The notes beneath the pieces were generated by a model. That model made no database searches, was not told where the DNA came from, and saw only the letters and a program-made list of their open reading frames with translations. Below are positions 1 through 9,100 of a DNA stretch of 64,000 bases, piece by piece. This DNA comes from Bacillota bacterium (GTDB lineage: Bacteria; Bacillota; Bacilli; Paenibacillales; Paenibacillaceae). Every line of letters begins with the position of its first letter. The first letter of the stretch is position 1. The position numbers and the translations under genes were made by a program. Where the stretch lies: positions 1 through 64,000 of the forward strand of contig JAEWAQ010000026.1 in the NCBI GenBank assembly GCA_023391635.1, in the 5' to 3' direction.

Positions 1-1
1 G

Positions 2-193
2 TATAGAGGGATCGGGCCCAAGCATTTGCAGGCGTATTTGGACCAATACTGCTACGAACGGAACTGGCGAGGGGCGTCGCTGCTCAGCAACCTGCTTCGT
101 CATTGCGCGCGAACGAAGACGATCATCTACCGACAGCTGATAGCTCGCCCATCGCCTGTTGTTGCAATGCCTACTACGCCGATCGCAGCTTAA
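2..193 (+). mobile_element. IS1595-family transposase, C-terminal part (cut by window edge)
   Basis: An open frame enters from the left edge and stops at TAA 191-193, giving about 63 residues. It reads YRGIGPKHLQAYLDQYCYER and continues NWR. The K-H-L-Q-x-Y-L-D-x-(Y/F) pattern is typical of the end of the DDE domain of IS1595/ISXO2-like transposases. The catalytic residues lie outside the window, so it cannot be judged whether the copy is intact. The tail after about residue 35 does not match the family closely and may be diverged. No terminal inverted repeat was identified downstream. Confidence 0.6.
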
Positions 194-471
194 AGGCCCG
201 GGAAGTCGGCAGCGTAGAGATACTGCCTGCCGTAGGCTACCTGCACGGAGATGGCGATTCCCGCGGGTGAAGTTAGGCGATTGAGTTTGATGGTAGGCGT
301 AAGGTGCGATCCGCATCCTCATCCTCATCCTCGTCCTCGTCCACGTCTCTCCTGAGCGAAGGGGATACCGGCAAATGGCGAAAAAAAGGAGAGCACCCCC
401 CGCTTCAATATCCCTTCATTTTCCAACTCTCAGTAGAATAAGGAACGGCCAACTTCCTTCAGAACAAATGA
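194..471. other. Intergenic region after the transposase, with a hexamer repeat
   Basis: No supported gene lies here. Positions 315-350 hold an imperfect hexamer run (ATCCTC three times, then GTCCTC, GTCCAC, GTCTCT). Around 437-456 a short inverted repeat (AAGGAA, 8-base loop, TTCCTT) could be a weak terminator for the AraC gene that ends at 472 on the minus strand. The end of the IS element probably lies in this stretch but its border could not be fixed. Confidence 0.35.
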
Positions 472-1179
472 CTAATTACCCTTCTGCTGCTTCAAGTCCT
501 TCCGATAATTCGACGGTGCGACTTGATAACGTTTACGGAAGAGTGCTGCAAAATGGTTATAGCTCTGGAATCCGACATCAACCGCCGCTTCAGAAGCCGT
601 GCGGCCTGCATGCGCCATAAGCAGCGCCGCCTGCTCCAGCCGCATGTTGTTCAGCGTATCCAATACCGAACGGCCGGTCTCCTCCTTGAACAGGTGGGAA
701 AGCCGAGAAGCGGAGAGCCCGACATCGGCTGCAAGTTCGGCGATCGTCATCGGCTCCTGCATACGTGCCGACAAGACCCGCATAATCTGGGCAATTCTCG
801 GGTCCAGCCCATCGGCCAGTTGGCTTGCTACCAGCAGCAGCAATTCGCTCAATTGGTTCTCGCACAACTCCTGCCAGAATCTGCCCCGATCCCGCGAATC
901 CTGCAGCAGCGTGCGAAACAAACGCAAAACGCGACGTTGAACCGTGCCCGTCGGCATTGGGCAGATCAGCACATCGCCTTCAGGCAGCAGTCCCGTCTCC
1001 GGCAAGCCGGCAAAGTGCGCCCACATGAAATGCCAATGGCCGCCGCTCCCCGTTCCGTATTGATGGGGAACGCCGTTGCGAAGCAATCCGATCTCCCCGC
1101 GTCGGCAAAAAGTTTCCCCCTGAGACGTGCGGAAATACCCTTCACCATCTATTGTATATACGACCAGCCAGTTATCCAT
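472..1179 (-). CDS. AraC-family transcriptional regulator (cupin sensor plus AraC HTH)
   Basis: A 235-residue AraC regulator by the first ATG. The N-terminal half looks like an AraC cupin-type ligand-binding domain (WLVVYTIDGEGYFRTSQGE, then RNGVPHQYG). The C-terminal half has two helix-turn-helices (MTIAELAADVGLSASRLSHL, and the AAVDVGFQSYNHFAALFRK recognition region). The same frame stays open to a TAA at 1306-1308 and encodes SGILTGHFQETDNYVVRRP just upstream, which is the usual family N-terminus. The real start is therefore probably near 1260-1281 at a non-ATG codon, behind a GGAGGG at about 1297. It diverges from the dioxygenase gene at 1443, its most likely target. Confidence 0.85.
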   Translation of the reverse strand: MDNWLVVYTIDGEGYFRTSQGETFCRRGEIGLLRNGVPHQYGTGSGGHWHFMWAHFAGLPETGLLPEGDVLICPMPTGTVQRRVLRLFRTLLQDSRDRGRFWQELCENQLSELLLLVASQLADGLDPRIAQIMRVLSARMQEPMTIAELAADVGLSASRLSHLFKEETGRSVLDTLNNMRLEQAALLMAHAGRTASEAAVDVGFQSYNHFAALFRKRYQVAPSNYRKDLKQQKGN

Positions 1180-1442
1180 GCCGGTCGGTCGTCTTACGAC
1201 GTAATTGTCCGTCTCCTGAAAATGCCCCGTTAAGATGCCGCTATAAGGCTCTCTTTCTATCTCGGATCCCTCCAGCAGAATCGAATGTGCTTCCCTCCAT
1301 ATAATTTACAGCGATATGCGGCCCATGTCTATGAAATAGCAGGAAACATCCAGTTTAGAGCAAGTTTGAGACTTCTCCGTTGCACGTGCGTCGAGTACAC
1401 TGATGGTGAAATCATCAGCATCGTGAAAGGAGCAATCGAATC

Positions 1443-2249
1443 TTGATGGCAGAGACCGTTCGCTCGTTAACGAAAGACCAGCTGCAGCAATTCGAAACCG
1501 AAGGTTATTTGATTGTCAAGGGAGTTTGGAGCCCGGCGGAAGTGGAAGAAATCAAGAGTACATTCGAGGAAATCAGCCACACGACGATACCCGGCATGTT
1601 CGAACCTGATTTGAGCGGTGAAACGCAGGATCCGTTGAAGCGATTCCCGCGCGTCATGCATCCTCACCGGTTCCATCCTGTCGCGATGAAGTATATGCTG
1701 CACCCTGAAGTATTGGCGATCATGCAGGATCTATACGGCGAGGAAGCGCTCGCGGCTCAAAGCATGTTCTATTACAAGCCTCCCGGATCGAGAGGACAGG
1801 CGCTGCATCAGGATAACTTCTACTTGAAAGTGGAACCGGGCAATTGCATCGCAGCATGGGCGGCGATCGACCGTTGCGACGAAGAGAACGGCTGCATGCT
1901 GCTCGTGCCGAAAACGAACACTTATGAGATCGTCTGCCCTGACGTATCCGACGCCAAGGAATCGTTCACGACCCACTATGTGAAGCCGCCGAAAAACGAG
2001 AAGCCGATCGCGGCCTTGATGGAGCCCGGAGACGTGTTGTTCTTCAACGGCAACCTGATCCACGGCTCCTATCGCAATAAATCCAAGGATCGGTTCCGCA
2101 GGTCCTTCATCTGTCATTACGCGAACGTCAGCGCCACCCGTATTTCCCATCACTATAACCCGTTGTACCGGGCGGACGGCACGGCGATCGAGCTTCAGGG
2201 CAATCCGGACGGAGGCCCTTGCGGCATCGAGACACCTGCCTATCACTGA
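1443..2249 (+). CDS. Phytanoyl-CoA dioxygenase (PhyH) family protein
   Basis: A 268-residue Fe(II)/2-oxoglutarate-dependent oxygenase of the PhyH family, a cytoplasmic hydroxylase fold with unknown substrate here. The metal triad is visible as HQD (ALHQDNFYLKVEPGN, near residue 120) and a distal His (NGNLIHGSYRNKSKDRFRRS). The Arg of RFRRS fits 2-oxoglutarate binding. AAAGGAG at 1426-1432 precedes a TTG (1443) and an ATG (1446), and either could start translation. The divergent AraC gene suggests single-regulator control. Its last 7 bases overlap the 3' end of convergent dapF. PhyH genes beside AraC regulators are common in Paenibacillus-type genomes, but the role cannot be assigned. Confidence 0.85.
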   Translation: MMAETVRSLTKDQLQQFETEGYLIVKGVWSPAEVEEIKSTFEEISHTTIPGMFEPDLSGETQDPLKRFPRVMHPHRFHPVAMKYMLHPEVLAIMQDLYGEEALAAQSMFYYKPPGSRGQALHQDNFYLKVEPGNCIAAWAAIDRCDEENGCMLLVPKTNTYEIVCPDVSDAKESFTTHYVKPPKNEKPIAALMEPGDVLFFNGNLIHGSYRNKSKDRFRRSFICHYANVSATRISHHYNPLYRADGTAIELQGNPDGGPCGIETPAYH

Positions 2250-3286
2250 AGCAACTCATCAAGCAGAAAGTCTCCTTCCAATACAAACGCAGCCGGTCCC
2301 TTCATATAGATGCAGGAGTCGGTCGACGACCATACGATTTCCAGGTCGCCGCCCGGCAAATGCACCGTTACCAAAGCGTCCTGCTTCAGGTGACCGTTCA
2401 CCACGCCTGCGGCGACAGCAGCGCAAGCTCCCGTGCCGCAGGCTTGCGTAATGCCCGAACCGCGTTCCCAGACGCGGAAATCCAATTCCCGTTCATTCCT
2501 GACGCTGACGAATTCGACGTTGACCCGTTCGGGGAACAGCGGAGCGCATTCGATCTGCGGCCCGATGTCGGCCAGAGGAATCAGCGCTACGTTCGGAACG
2601 AATATGACGGCGTGGGGATTGCCCATCGAAACGGCGGTCATGCGATACGAGTTGCCGTTCATGACCAATTCCTCATCGATTGCCGTACTGTCCGGCTCGC
2701 CGGTCATGGGGATGTCCCGCCGGTTCAACCGCGGGACGCCCATGTTGACGGTGACCATGTTCACCCTCGGAGCGTCCATGCTGACGGCAATGTCGTTCAC
2801 TTGCGAAGCGTTCATGTTGACGGCAATGTCGTTCACTTGCGGAGCGTCCATGCTGACGGTAATGCCGTTCACTTGCGGAGCGTCCACGTTGACGGCAACG
2901 CCGTCTATTCGCGAGTTACCCCCGTTTGCCGCAGCCGTCTCCGCGTGAACAAGCACCTCCATTAACCCGCCCAGTGTTTCGATCGTGAACGAGGTTTTAT
3001 CCGTCATTTTCCGATCCGCTACATATTTCGCCACGCATCGCAAGCCATTGCCGCAATTGCGGCCTTCCGAGCCGTCCGCATTGAAGATGCGCATACGGAA
3101 ATCCGCGACATCCGAAGGGCCAATGAGAATCATGCCGTCCGATCCGATGCCGGTATGGACGTCGGACAGACGTATCGCTAGCGCGGGCAGCGACGATTCC
3201 GCCAATGTCTCCTCAAATTCGTTCACGTAAATGTAGTTGTTGCCGAGTCCGTGCATCTTGGTCACGCGAAGCTTCACCCCGTTCAT
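2243..3286 (-). CDS. dapF: Diaminopimelate epimerase with an internal tandem-repeat insert
   Basis: Interconverts LL- and meso-diaminopimelate, the last step before lysine and the peptidoglycan cross-link residue. Both catalytic cysteines are present: C78 in GRNCGNGLRC and C283 in GITQACGTGACAA. I start it at ATG 3286 (MNGVKLRVTKMHGLGNNYIY), behind GGAAGGAGAGGG, rather than at 3331, which would overlap dapL. The protein is 347 residues, about 65-75 longer than usual. The excess is residues 123-192, a run of 12-residue repeats (VSMDAPQVNDIA, VNMNASQVNDIA, VSMDAPRVNMVT and others) built from the normal VNMGVPRLNRRDIPM strand. It lies 34 bp after dapL. Confidence 0.95.
   Translation of the reverse strand: MNGVKLRVTKMHGLGNNYIYVNEFEETLAESSLPALAIRLSDVHTGIGSDGMILIGPSDVADFRMRIFNADGSEGRNCGNGLRCVAKYVADRKMTDKTSFTIETLGGLMEVLVHAETAAANGGNSRIDGVAVNVDAPQVNGITVSMDAPQVNDIAVNMNASQVNDIAVSMDAPRVNMVTVNMGVPRLNRRDIPMTGEPDSTAIDEELVMNGNSYRMTAVSMGNPHAVIFVPNVALIPLADIGPQIECAPLFPERVNVEFVSVRNERELDFRVWERGSGITQACGTGACAAVAAGVVNGHLKQDALVTVHLPGGDLEIVWSSTDSCIYMKGPAAFVLEGDFLLDELLQ
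2705..2920 (-). repeat. 36-bp tandem repeat inside dapF (about six units)
   Basis: On the plus strand CATGTTGACGG-like words recur at 2741, 2777, 2813, 2849 and 2885, exactly 36 bases apart. The block 2705-2740 (protein GVPRLNRRDIPM) looks like a more diverged unit and is the one conserved in ordinary DapF proteins. The repeat keeps the reading frame throughout (12 residues per unit). Confidence 0.92.
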
Positions 3287-3320
3287 CGCATCCCTCTCCT
3301 TCCTGCCTCCCGACGCGAAT

Positions 3321-4565
3321 CTAGAACTCAAATCGGATGCCGGATAACCGGCGTTTCACTTCGTCGATCACCCGACGTTCGTCCGCTTCGTCACTCGCCT
3401 GGAAGGTGACGGACAACCGGACATAAGCGCCGTCATTGTCCCAAGGCACCGTGGAAATCAGCTTTTCCCGGATGAGATACTCGCTGAACTGTTCGGCCGA
3501 TGCGAATGCCGGACCTCCGGCGATTCCTTTGGGCGCCTCGGTGTACAGGAAGAACGAACCGCCCGGCTTGTGCGCGCGGAAGCCCAAATCTCGCAGCGCC
3601 TGCACGAGCAGATCGTGTCTGCGGGAATATTTGGCGCTGATGGCGTCCGTAATTTCCGGATGGGCAAGGGCATAAGCCGCCGCCTTCTGAATGGCGATGA
3701 ACTGGCCGGAATCGCTGTTATCCTTAACGGCCGCGAACGCCTGAACGGCGAGCGGATGTCCGGCGATAAAGCCGATGCGCCAGCCCGTCATGTTGAACGA
3801 CTTGGACAAGGAGTGCAGCTCGACGCCGACTTCCTTCGCGCCGGGCACGGATAGGAAGCTGAGCGGCTGCGCGCCGTCGAACACGAGCGCGGCATACGCG
3901 GCGTCGTGAACGACAAGCAAGCCGTTCTCTCGCGCGAACCGCACCACATCGGCGAAGAACGCGCGCGTGGCAGATGCGCCGGTCGGATTGTTCGGATAGT
4001 TCAGGTACAGCAGCTTCGCCCGCCGCAGCACGTCCTGCGGAATCGCGTTCAGATCTGGCAGAAAGCCTCGATCCGCACGCAGCGGCATCGAGACGACTTC
4101 TCCGCCCAAGTAGGCGGTATGCGTTCCCAGCACGGGATAACAGGGCGACGGCAAGAGCACGACATCCCCGGTGTTGATGAATGCTTGAGGCAGCATGGCA
4201 AGCGCCGATTTCGAGCCGATGACATGATTGATTTCCGTCTCCGGGTCCAGGTCGCGAACATCGAAGATGCGTGCCATATATTCGCTCGCCGCTTGTTTGA
4301 ACGCGGGGATGCCGTTGTCGGAATAGAACCGATTTTCCGGCTTGCCCGCTTCTTTCGCCAGCATGCGCACGACCGCAACATCCGCCGTGCCGTCCGGCTC
4401 GCCGACGCCGAGATCGATCAACTCGATGCCCGGATGAGCCGCACGGGCTGCCTGTTTGGCCCGCTTGATTTTCTCGAATTTGTAGATTTCCGTGCCCAGC
4501 CCGAACTGCGCGCCGCCGATGCGATCGGCGAACAAGGAACGGATATGCGAATCTTCCTGCGACAT
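3321..4565 (-). CDS. dapL: LL-diaminopimelate aminotransferase-like protein
   Basis: A PLP-dependent class I/II aminotransferase of 414 residues. DapL makes LL-diaminopimelate directly from tetrahydrodipicolinate, with glutamate as amino donor. The PLP lysine is in SLSKSFNMTGWRIGF. The cofactor Asn/Asp region is visible as LNYPNNPTGA and VVHDAAYAALVF. The N-terminus has IELIDLGVGEPDGTAD and FYSDNGIPAFKQAASEYM, both DapL-like. GGGAGGTTGAGCAG precedes ATG 4565, 4 bp after the gltD stop. Position between gltBD, which supplies glutamate, and dapF supports DapL over another aminotransferase. Pairwise comparison with biochemically tested DapL would settle it. Confidence 0.88.
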   Translation of the reverse strand: MSQEDSHIRSLFADRIGGAQFGLGTEIYKFEKIKRAKQAARAAHPGIELIDLGVGEPDGTADVAVVRMLAKEAGKPENRFYSDNGIPAFKQAASEYMARIFDVRDLDPETEINHVIGSKSALAMLPQAFINTGDVVLLPSPCYPVLGTHTAYLGGEVVSMPLRADRGFLPDLNAIPQDVLRRAKLLYLNYPNNPTGASATRAFFADVVRFARENGLLVVHDAAYAALVFDGAQPLSFLSVPGAKEVGVELHSLSKSFNMTGWRIGFIAGHPLAVQAFAAVKDNSDSGQFIAIQKAAAYALAHPEITDAISAKYSRRHDLLVQALRDLGFRAHKPGGSFFLYTEAPKGIAGGPAFASAEQFSEYLIREKLISTVPWDNDGAYVRLSVTFQASDEADERRVIDEVKRRLSGIRFEF

Positions 4566-4569
4566 CTGC

Positions 4570-6060
4570 TCAACCTCCCATTAAATAGCGGTGGCATTCC
4601 TCCGCCGCTTCGCGCCCTTCGCGGATCGCCCAGACGATCAGACTGGCGCCGCGCCGCGCATCCCCGGCGGCGAATATGCCTGGCACATTCGTGCCATAGC
4701 GGCCTTGGGACGACACCCGACCCGACGCAATATTCGAGCGTCCGTCCACCGCAACGCCCATCTGCTGCAGCAGACCGTTCTCCGGTCCGCGGAATCCGAT
4801 CGCGAGCAGCACGAGCTGCGCCGGCCATAACCGCTCGCTGCCTGAAACATCGGTCTGCGTCCGGTTGCCGGAAGTATCCTTCGCGACCGTTACGCCCACG
4901 CTGCGCACTCCTGCCACGCAGCCTCGTTCATCGCCGACGAATTCGGCGGCGGACACCGCGAATTCGCGGGAATCCCGGCCGAACATCGCCCGCGCTTCCT
5001 CCTGCCCCGAATCGACTTTGTGCACGACAGGCCATAACGGCCACGGATTGCCGATATCGCGATGCAGAGGCTTCTGCGGATAAATATCGAATTGCACGAG
5101 CGATCGGCAGCGGTGACGGAGCGCCGTCGAGACGCAGTCCGTCGCGGTATCTCCGCCGCCGATTACAACGACGTCCTTGCCTTCGGCGGATAGGAAGCGG
5201 CCGTCCCGATGCTCGGAATCGAGCAGACTCTTCGTATTCAGATGCAAGAAGTCCATGGCGTAATGAATGCCTTTCAGCTCGCGGCCCTGGGCTTGCAGGT
5301 CGCGCGGCACCGTCGCGCCCGTGCACAGTACGATCGCATCGAATTGCGCGCGGAGCTGGTCCGCGGTCACATCGCGGCCGATTTCGACGCCGGTCTCGAA
5401 CCGTATTCCTTCCTCCCGCAGCAAGTTCACGCGCCGATCGACGACTTCCTGCTCGATCTTCATCTTCGGAATGCCGTACGTCAGCAGGCCGCCGATCCGA
5501 TCGTTCCGCTCGAACACGGTGACGAGATGTCCGGCTTGGTTCAATTGGGCGGCACAGGCGAGCCCTGCAGGCCCGGAGCCGACAACGGCGACCGTCTTGC
5601 CGGTACGGTGGCGGGGAATCCGGGGCACGACCCACCCTTCCGCAAAGCCTCTATCGATGATGGCGCGCTCGATCGTCTTGATCGCAACCGGTGACTCCAC
5701 AAGCGTGGCGACGCAAGAGCCCTCGCACGGCGCCGGGCAAGCCCGGCCCGTAAATTCGGGAAAGTTGTTCGTGGCGTGAAGACGGTCAAGCGCTTCTCTC
5801 CACTGTCCCCGGTAAACGAGATCGTTCCATTCGGGAATCAGATTGTGCACCGGGCAGCCGACCACCGCCCCGTCCAGCATCTCTCCCGTCTGGCAGAATG
5901 GGACCGCGCAGTCCATGCACCGCGCGCCTTGCGTCCGCAATCGATGTTCCGGCATCGGCTCGTATAGGTCCCGCCAATCGCCACTTCTGGCAGCCGGATC
6001 CCTTGTGTGCATGGATTCCCGGCGATACTCGATGAAACCGGTCGTTTTACCCATGGTCAA
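4570..6060 (-). CDS. gltD: Glutamate synthase (NADPH) small subunit
   Basis: A 496-residue FAD/NADPH subunit that feeds electrons to GltB for making two glutamates from glutamine and 2-oxoglutarate. The N-terminal iron-sulfur cysteines are in RCMDCAVPFCQTGE and VGCPVHNLIPEWNDL, with further Cys in GRACPAPCEGSCV. The FAD Rossmann motif is VVGSGPAGLACAAQLNQAG and the NADPH motif is VVIGGGDTATDCV. Length is normal. ATG 6060 is 44 bp after gltB, and a second ATG at 6054 is also possible. It is co-transcribed with gltB upstream and dapL/dapF downstream by spacing. Confidence 0.96.
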   Translation of the reverse strand: MTMGKTTGFIEYRRESMHTRDPAARSGDWRDLYEPMPEHRLRTQGARCMDCAVPFCQTGEMLDGAVVGCPVHNLIPEWNDLVYRGQWREALDRLHATNNFPEFTGRACPAPCEGSCVATLVESPVAIKTIERAIIDRGFAEGWVVPRIPRHRTGKTVAVVGSGPAGLACAAQLNQAGHLVTVFERNDRIGGLLTYGIPKMKIEQEVVDRRVNLLREEGIRFETGVEIGRDVTADQLRAQFDAIVLCTGATVPRDLQAQGRELKGIHYAMDFLHLNTKSLLDSEHRDGRFLSAEGKDVVVIGGGDTATDCVSTALRHRCRSLVQFDIYPQKPLHRDIGNPWPLWPVVHKVDSGQEEARAMFGRDSREFAVSAAEFVGDERGCVAGVRSVGVTVAKDTSGNRTQTDVSGSERLWPAQLVLLAIGFRGPENGLLQQMGVAVDGRSNIASGRVSSQGRYGTNVPGIFAAGDARRGASLIVWAIREGREAAEECHRYLMGG

Positions 6061-6104
6061 TGCCTCCTTTGGATGACGGCAAGGTGAATCTTACCCCTCA
6101 TCCG

Positions 6105-9100
6105 TCAAGCTTGCTTCCTTGCCTGGAAAGCCGCCAATTCCGCCTCTTCCCCGGACGCACCCGACTGCCGGAAGCGCTCGATCGCTTGCAGCATGCGATT
6201 GTAATCCCGCGGGATCACCCGAACCAACTGGTGCACGGACCGATCCCAATGGTCGAGTAGGAACATCGCTTGCTCGCTGTGCGTATATTTCGCGTGCCGC
6301 TCGACGAGACCGCGCACCTGCTGCGCTTCGCCCTCGTCATCGCACGCATCCAGCGGCGTCATATCGACCAGCTTCAGGTTGCACAGCCGCTCGAGCGCAG
6401 CCCCGTTCCGATTCCACACATAGGCGATCCCGCCCGACATGCCCGCCGCAAAGTTCTTCCCGATGTCGCCCAGAATGACGACGCGTCCTCCGGTCATGTA
6501 TTCGCAGCCATGGTTGCCGACGCCCTCGACGACGACATCCGCGCCGCTGTTGCGGACACAGAATCGTTCGCCAGCCATTCCGCGAATGTAAGCTTCGCCG
6601 GAAGTGGCGCCGAACAAGGCGACATTGCCCACGATCACGCTCTTCTCCGGCGCGAACGCCGCCTGGGAAGGAGGATATACGGCCAGCTTTCCGCCCGACA
6701 GCCCTTTGCCCGCATAGTCGTTCGCTTGCCCTTCCAACGTAAGGGTGATGCCCTTGGGCACAAAGGCACCGAAGCTCTGACCGGCCGATCCGTGAAAATG
6801 CAACTGGATCGTATCCTCCGGCAGACCTTGCGCGCCGAAGCGACGCGTCACCTCGCTGCCGAGCAGCGTCCCGACCGAACGGTCCGTGTTGCGGATCGGC
6901 AGGATCGCCTGAACGCGCTCCATCCGGCGGCCGTTCCATACGGATTCGCTCAGCGGCAACAGCTTCTGCCGGTCGAGCGTCAGATCCAGCTCGCTTCGGC
7001 TCGCACCTGGCGCGTCATCCGTGAAATACGTCTTATCTGCCACGAGCTGAGGCTCCAGCGGACGCCGCAGCAGGGCGGACAGGTCGACGGCGGCAGCCTT
7101 GCGGCTCGCAGGTATATCGCGCAGTTGAAGCAAATCCGCGCGGCCGATCAGTTCGCTCATCTTACGGATGCCCAGACGCGCCATCCATTCGCGAACCTCC
7201 TGCGCGATGAAGCGCATGAACTGCTCCACATGCTCCGGCTTGCCTGCGAACTTGGCGCGCAGCTCCGGGTTTTGCGTCGCGATGCCGACCGGACACGTAT
7301 CCAGATGGCAGACACGCATCATCACGCAGCCCATCGCCACGAGCGGCAGCGTCGCGAAGCCGAATTCGTCCGCGCCGAGCATGGCGGACATGGCGACATC
7401 GCGTCCGGTCATCAGCTTGCCGTCCGCCTCCAGCCGGACACGGCCGCGCAAGCCGTTCTGCACCAAAGTCTGGTGCGTCTCCGCCAATCCGATCTCCCAA
7501 GGCATGCCGGCATGCTTGATGCTCGAACGGGTCGCCGCCCCTGTTCCGCCGTCGAAGCCGCTGATCAAGATGACATCGGCCTGCGCCTTCGCGACGCCTG
7601 CGGCAATCGTGCCGACGCCCGCTTCGGAGACGAGCTTGACGTTGATTCTTGCCTGCGGATTCGCATTCTTCAAGTCGAAGATCAGCTCCGCCAAATCTTC
7701 AATCGAATAGATGTCGTGGTGCGGCGGCGGCGAAATGAGCTCGACGCCCGGCGTCGATCCCCGCACGGCGGCAATCCATGGGTACACCTTGTGCGCAGGC
7801 AACTGACCGCCTTCACCCGGCTTAGCGCCCTGCGCCATCTTGATCTGGATCTCGTTCGCGTTGATCAAATAATGGCTCGTCACGCCGAACCGGCCGGACG
7901 CGACCTGCTTGATCGCGCTGGCGCGCCGGTCCCCGTTCGCATCTGGCACATAGCGGGCCGGGTCTTCCCCGCCTTCGCCGGAATTGCTCTTGCCGCCGAT
8001 GCGATTCATGGCGATCGCGAGCGTCTCGTGCGCTTCCTTGCTGATCGAGCCGAACGACATCGCCCCGGATTTGAACCGGCGCAGGATCATCTCGACCGGC
8101 TCTACCTGATCGAGCGGGATAGCTTGGCGCACCGCCGCGAATTGCAGCAATCCGCGCAGCGTGCCGCTGCCGTCCGATTCGCCGTCAAGCGACTGGCTGT
8201 ATTGCTTGTAGAGACCGTAATCGCCGGTACGGCAAGCCTGCTGCAGCGAATGGATCGCGTGCGGGGAGTACAGGTGCGGCTCCCCGCCGCTGCGCCACTG
8301 GAAGTCTTCGCCGGACTCCAACACGGGCGCTTGATCGTCTGCCGCGAACGCCGCCGCATGACGCTGCAGCGTTTCCCCGGCGATCGTCGTCACGCTGATG
8401 CCGCCGATGGACGTCGGCGTACGCGTGAAATACTTGTCCACCGTATCCTGCGAAATTCCGATCGCCTCGAAGATTTGCGCCCCGATATAGCTCTGCACCG
8501 TGGAGATGCCCATCTTGGCCATCACCTTCAGAATGCCTTTGCCGACGCCGCGCACATATTGTGCGTTCGCTTGTTCCCTGGTGAGTTCGCCCAACCTGCC
8601 TTCGCGCTGCATGTGCGCAATGCTCGCGAGCGCCAGGTACGGATTCACGGCGCTGGCGCCGTAGCCGAGCAGCAGCGCGACATGATGGACCTCGCGCGGC
8701 TCGGCCGATTCGACGAGCAGGCTCGCCGCCGTCCTTCGGCCGCTGCGGATCAGATGATGATGCAAGCCGGCTACCGCCAGCAGCGCGGGAATCGACGCCC
8801 GCCGCGAATTCACGCCGCGGTCGGACAGGACGAGCACGGCGGCGCCTTCGTCGATCGCCTGATCGGCGGCCTGGAACAGCTCGCCCAGCGCCCGCTTCAA
8901 CCCTTTGCTCCCGGTGGAAGCGGCAAACAGTATCGGCAGCGTGACCGCGCGAAGCCCCGTCTCCCGATTGCCGCGGATGCGCGCCAAATCCTCGTCGGTG
9001 ATGACCGGAGCCGACAGCCGGATGCGCCGGCAATGTTCAGGTCCCGGCTTCAGCAAGTTTCCTTCCGAACCGATGGTCGTCTCGAGCGATGTGATCATCT

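Noticed and set aside
315..350. Hexamer repeat as a possible CRISPR or regulatory array
   Set aside because: Units are 6 bp with no spacers; this is simple low-complexity sequence.
375..620. 81-residue plus-strand frame after a run of A and GGAG
   Set aside because: Most of it is antisense to the AraC gene and it has no recognisable features.
3906..5522. 538-residue plus-strand open frame
   Set aside because: Antisense to dapL and gltD; Arg/Pro-rich composition typical of a shadow frame.
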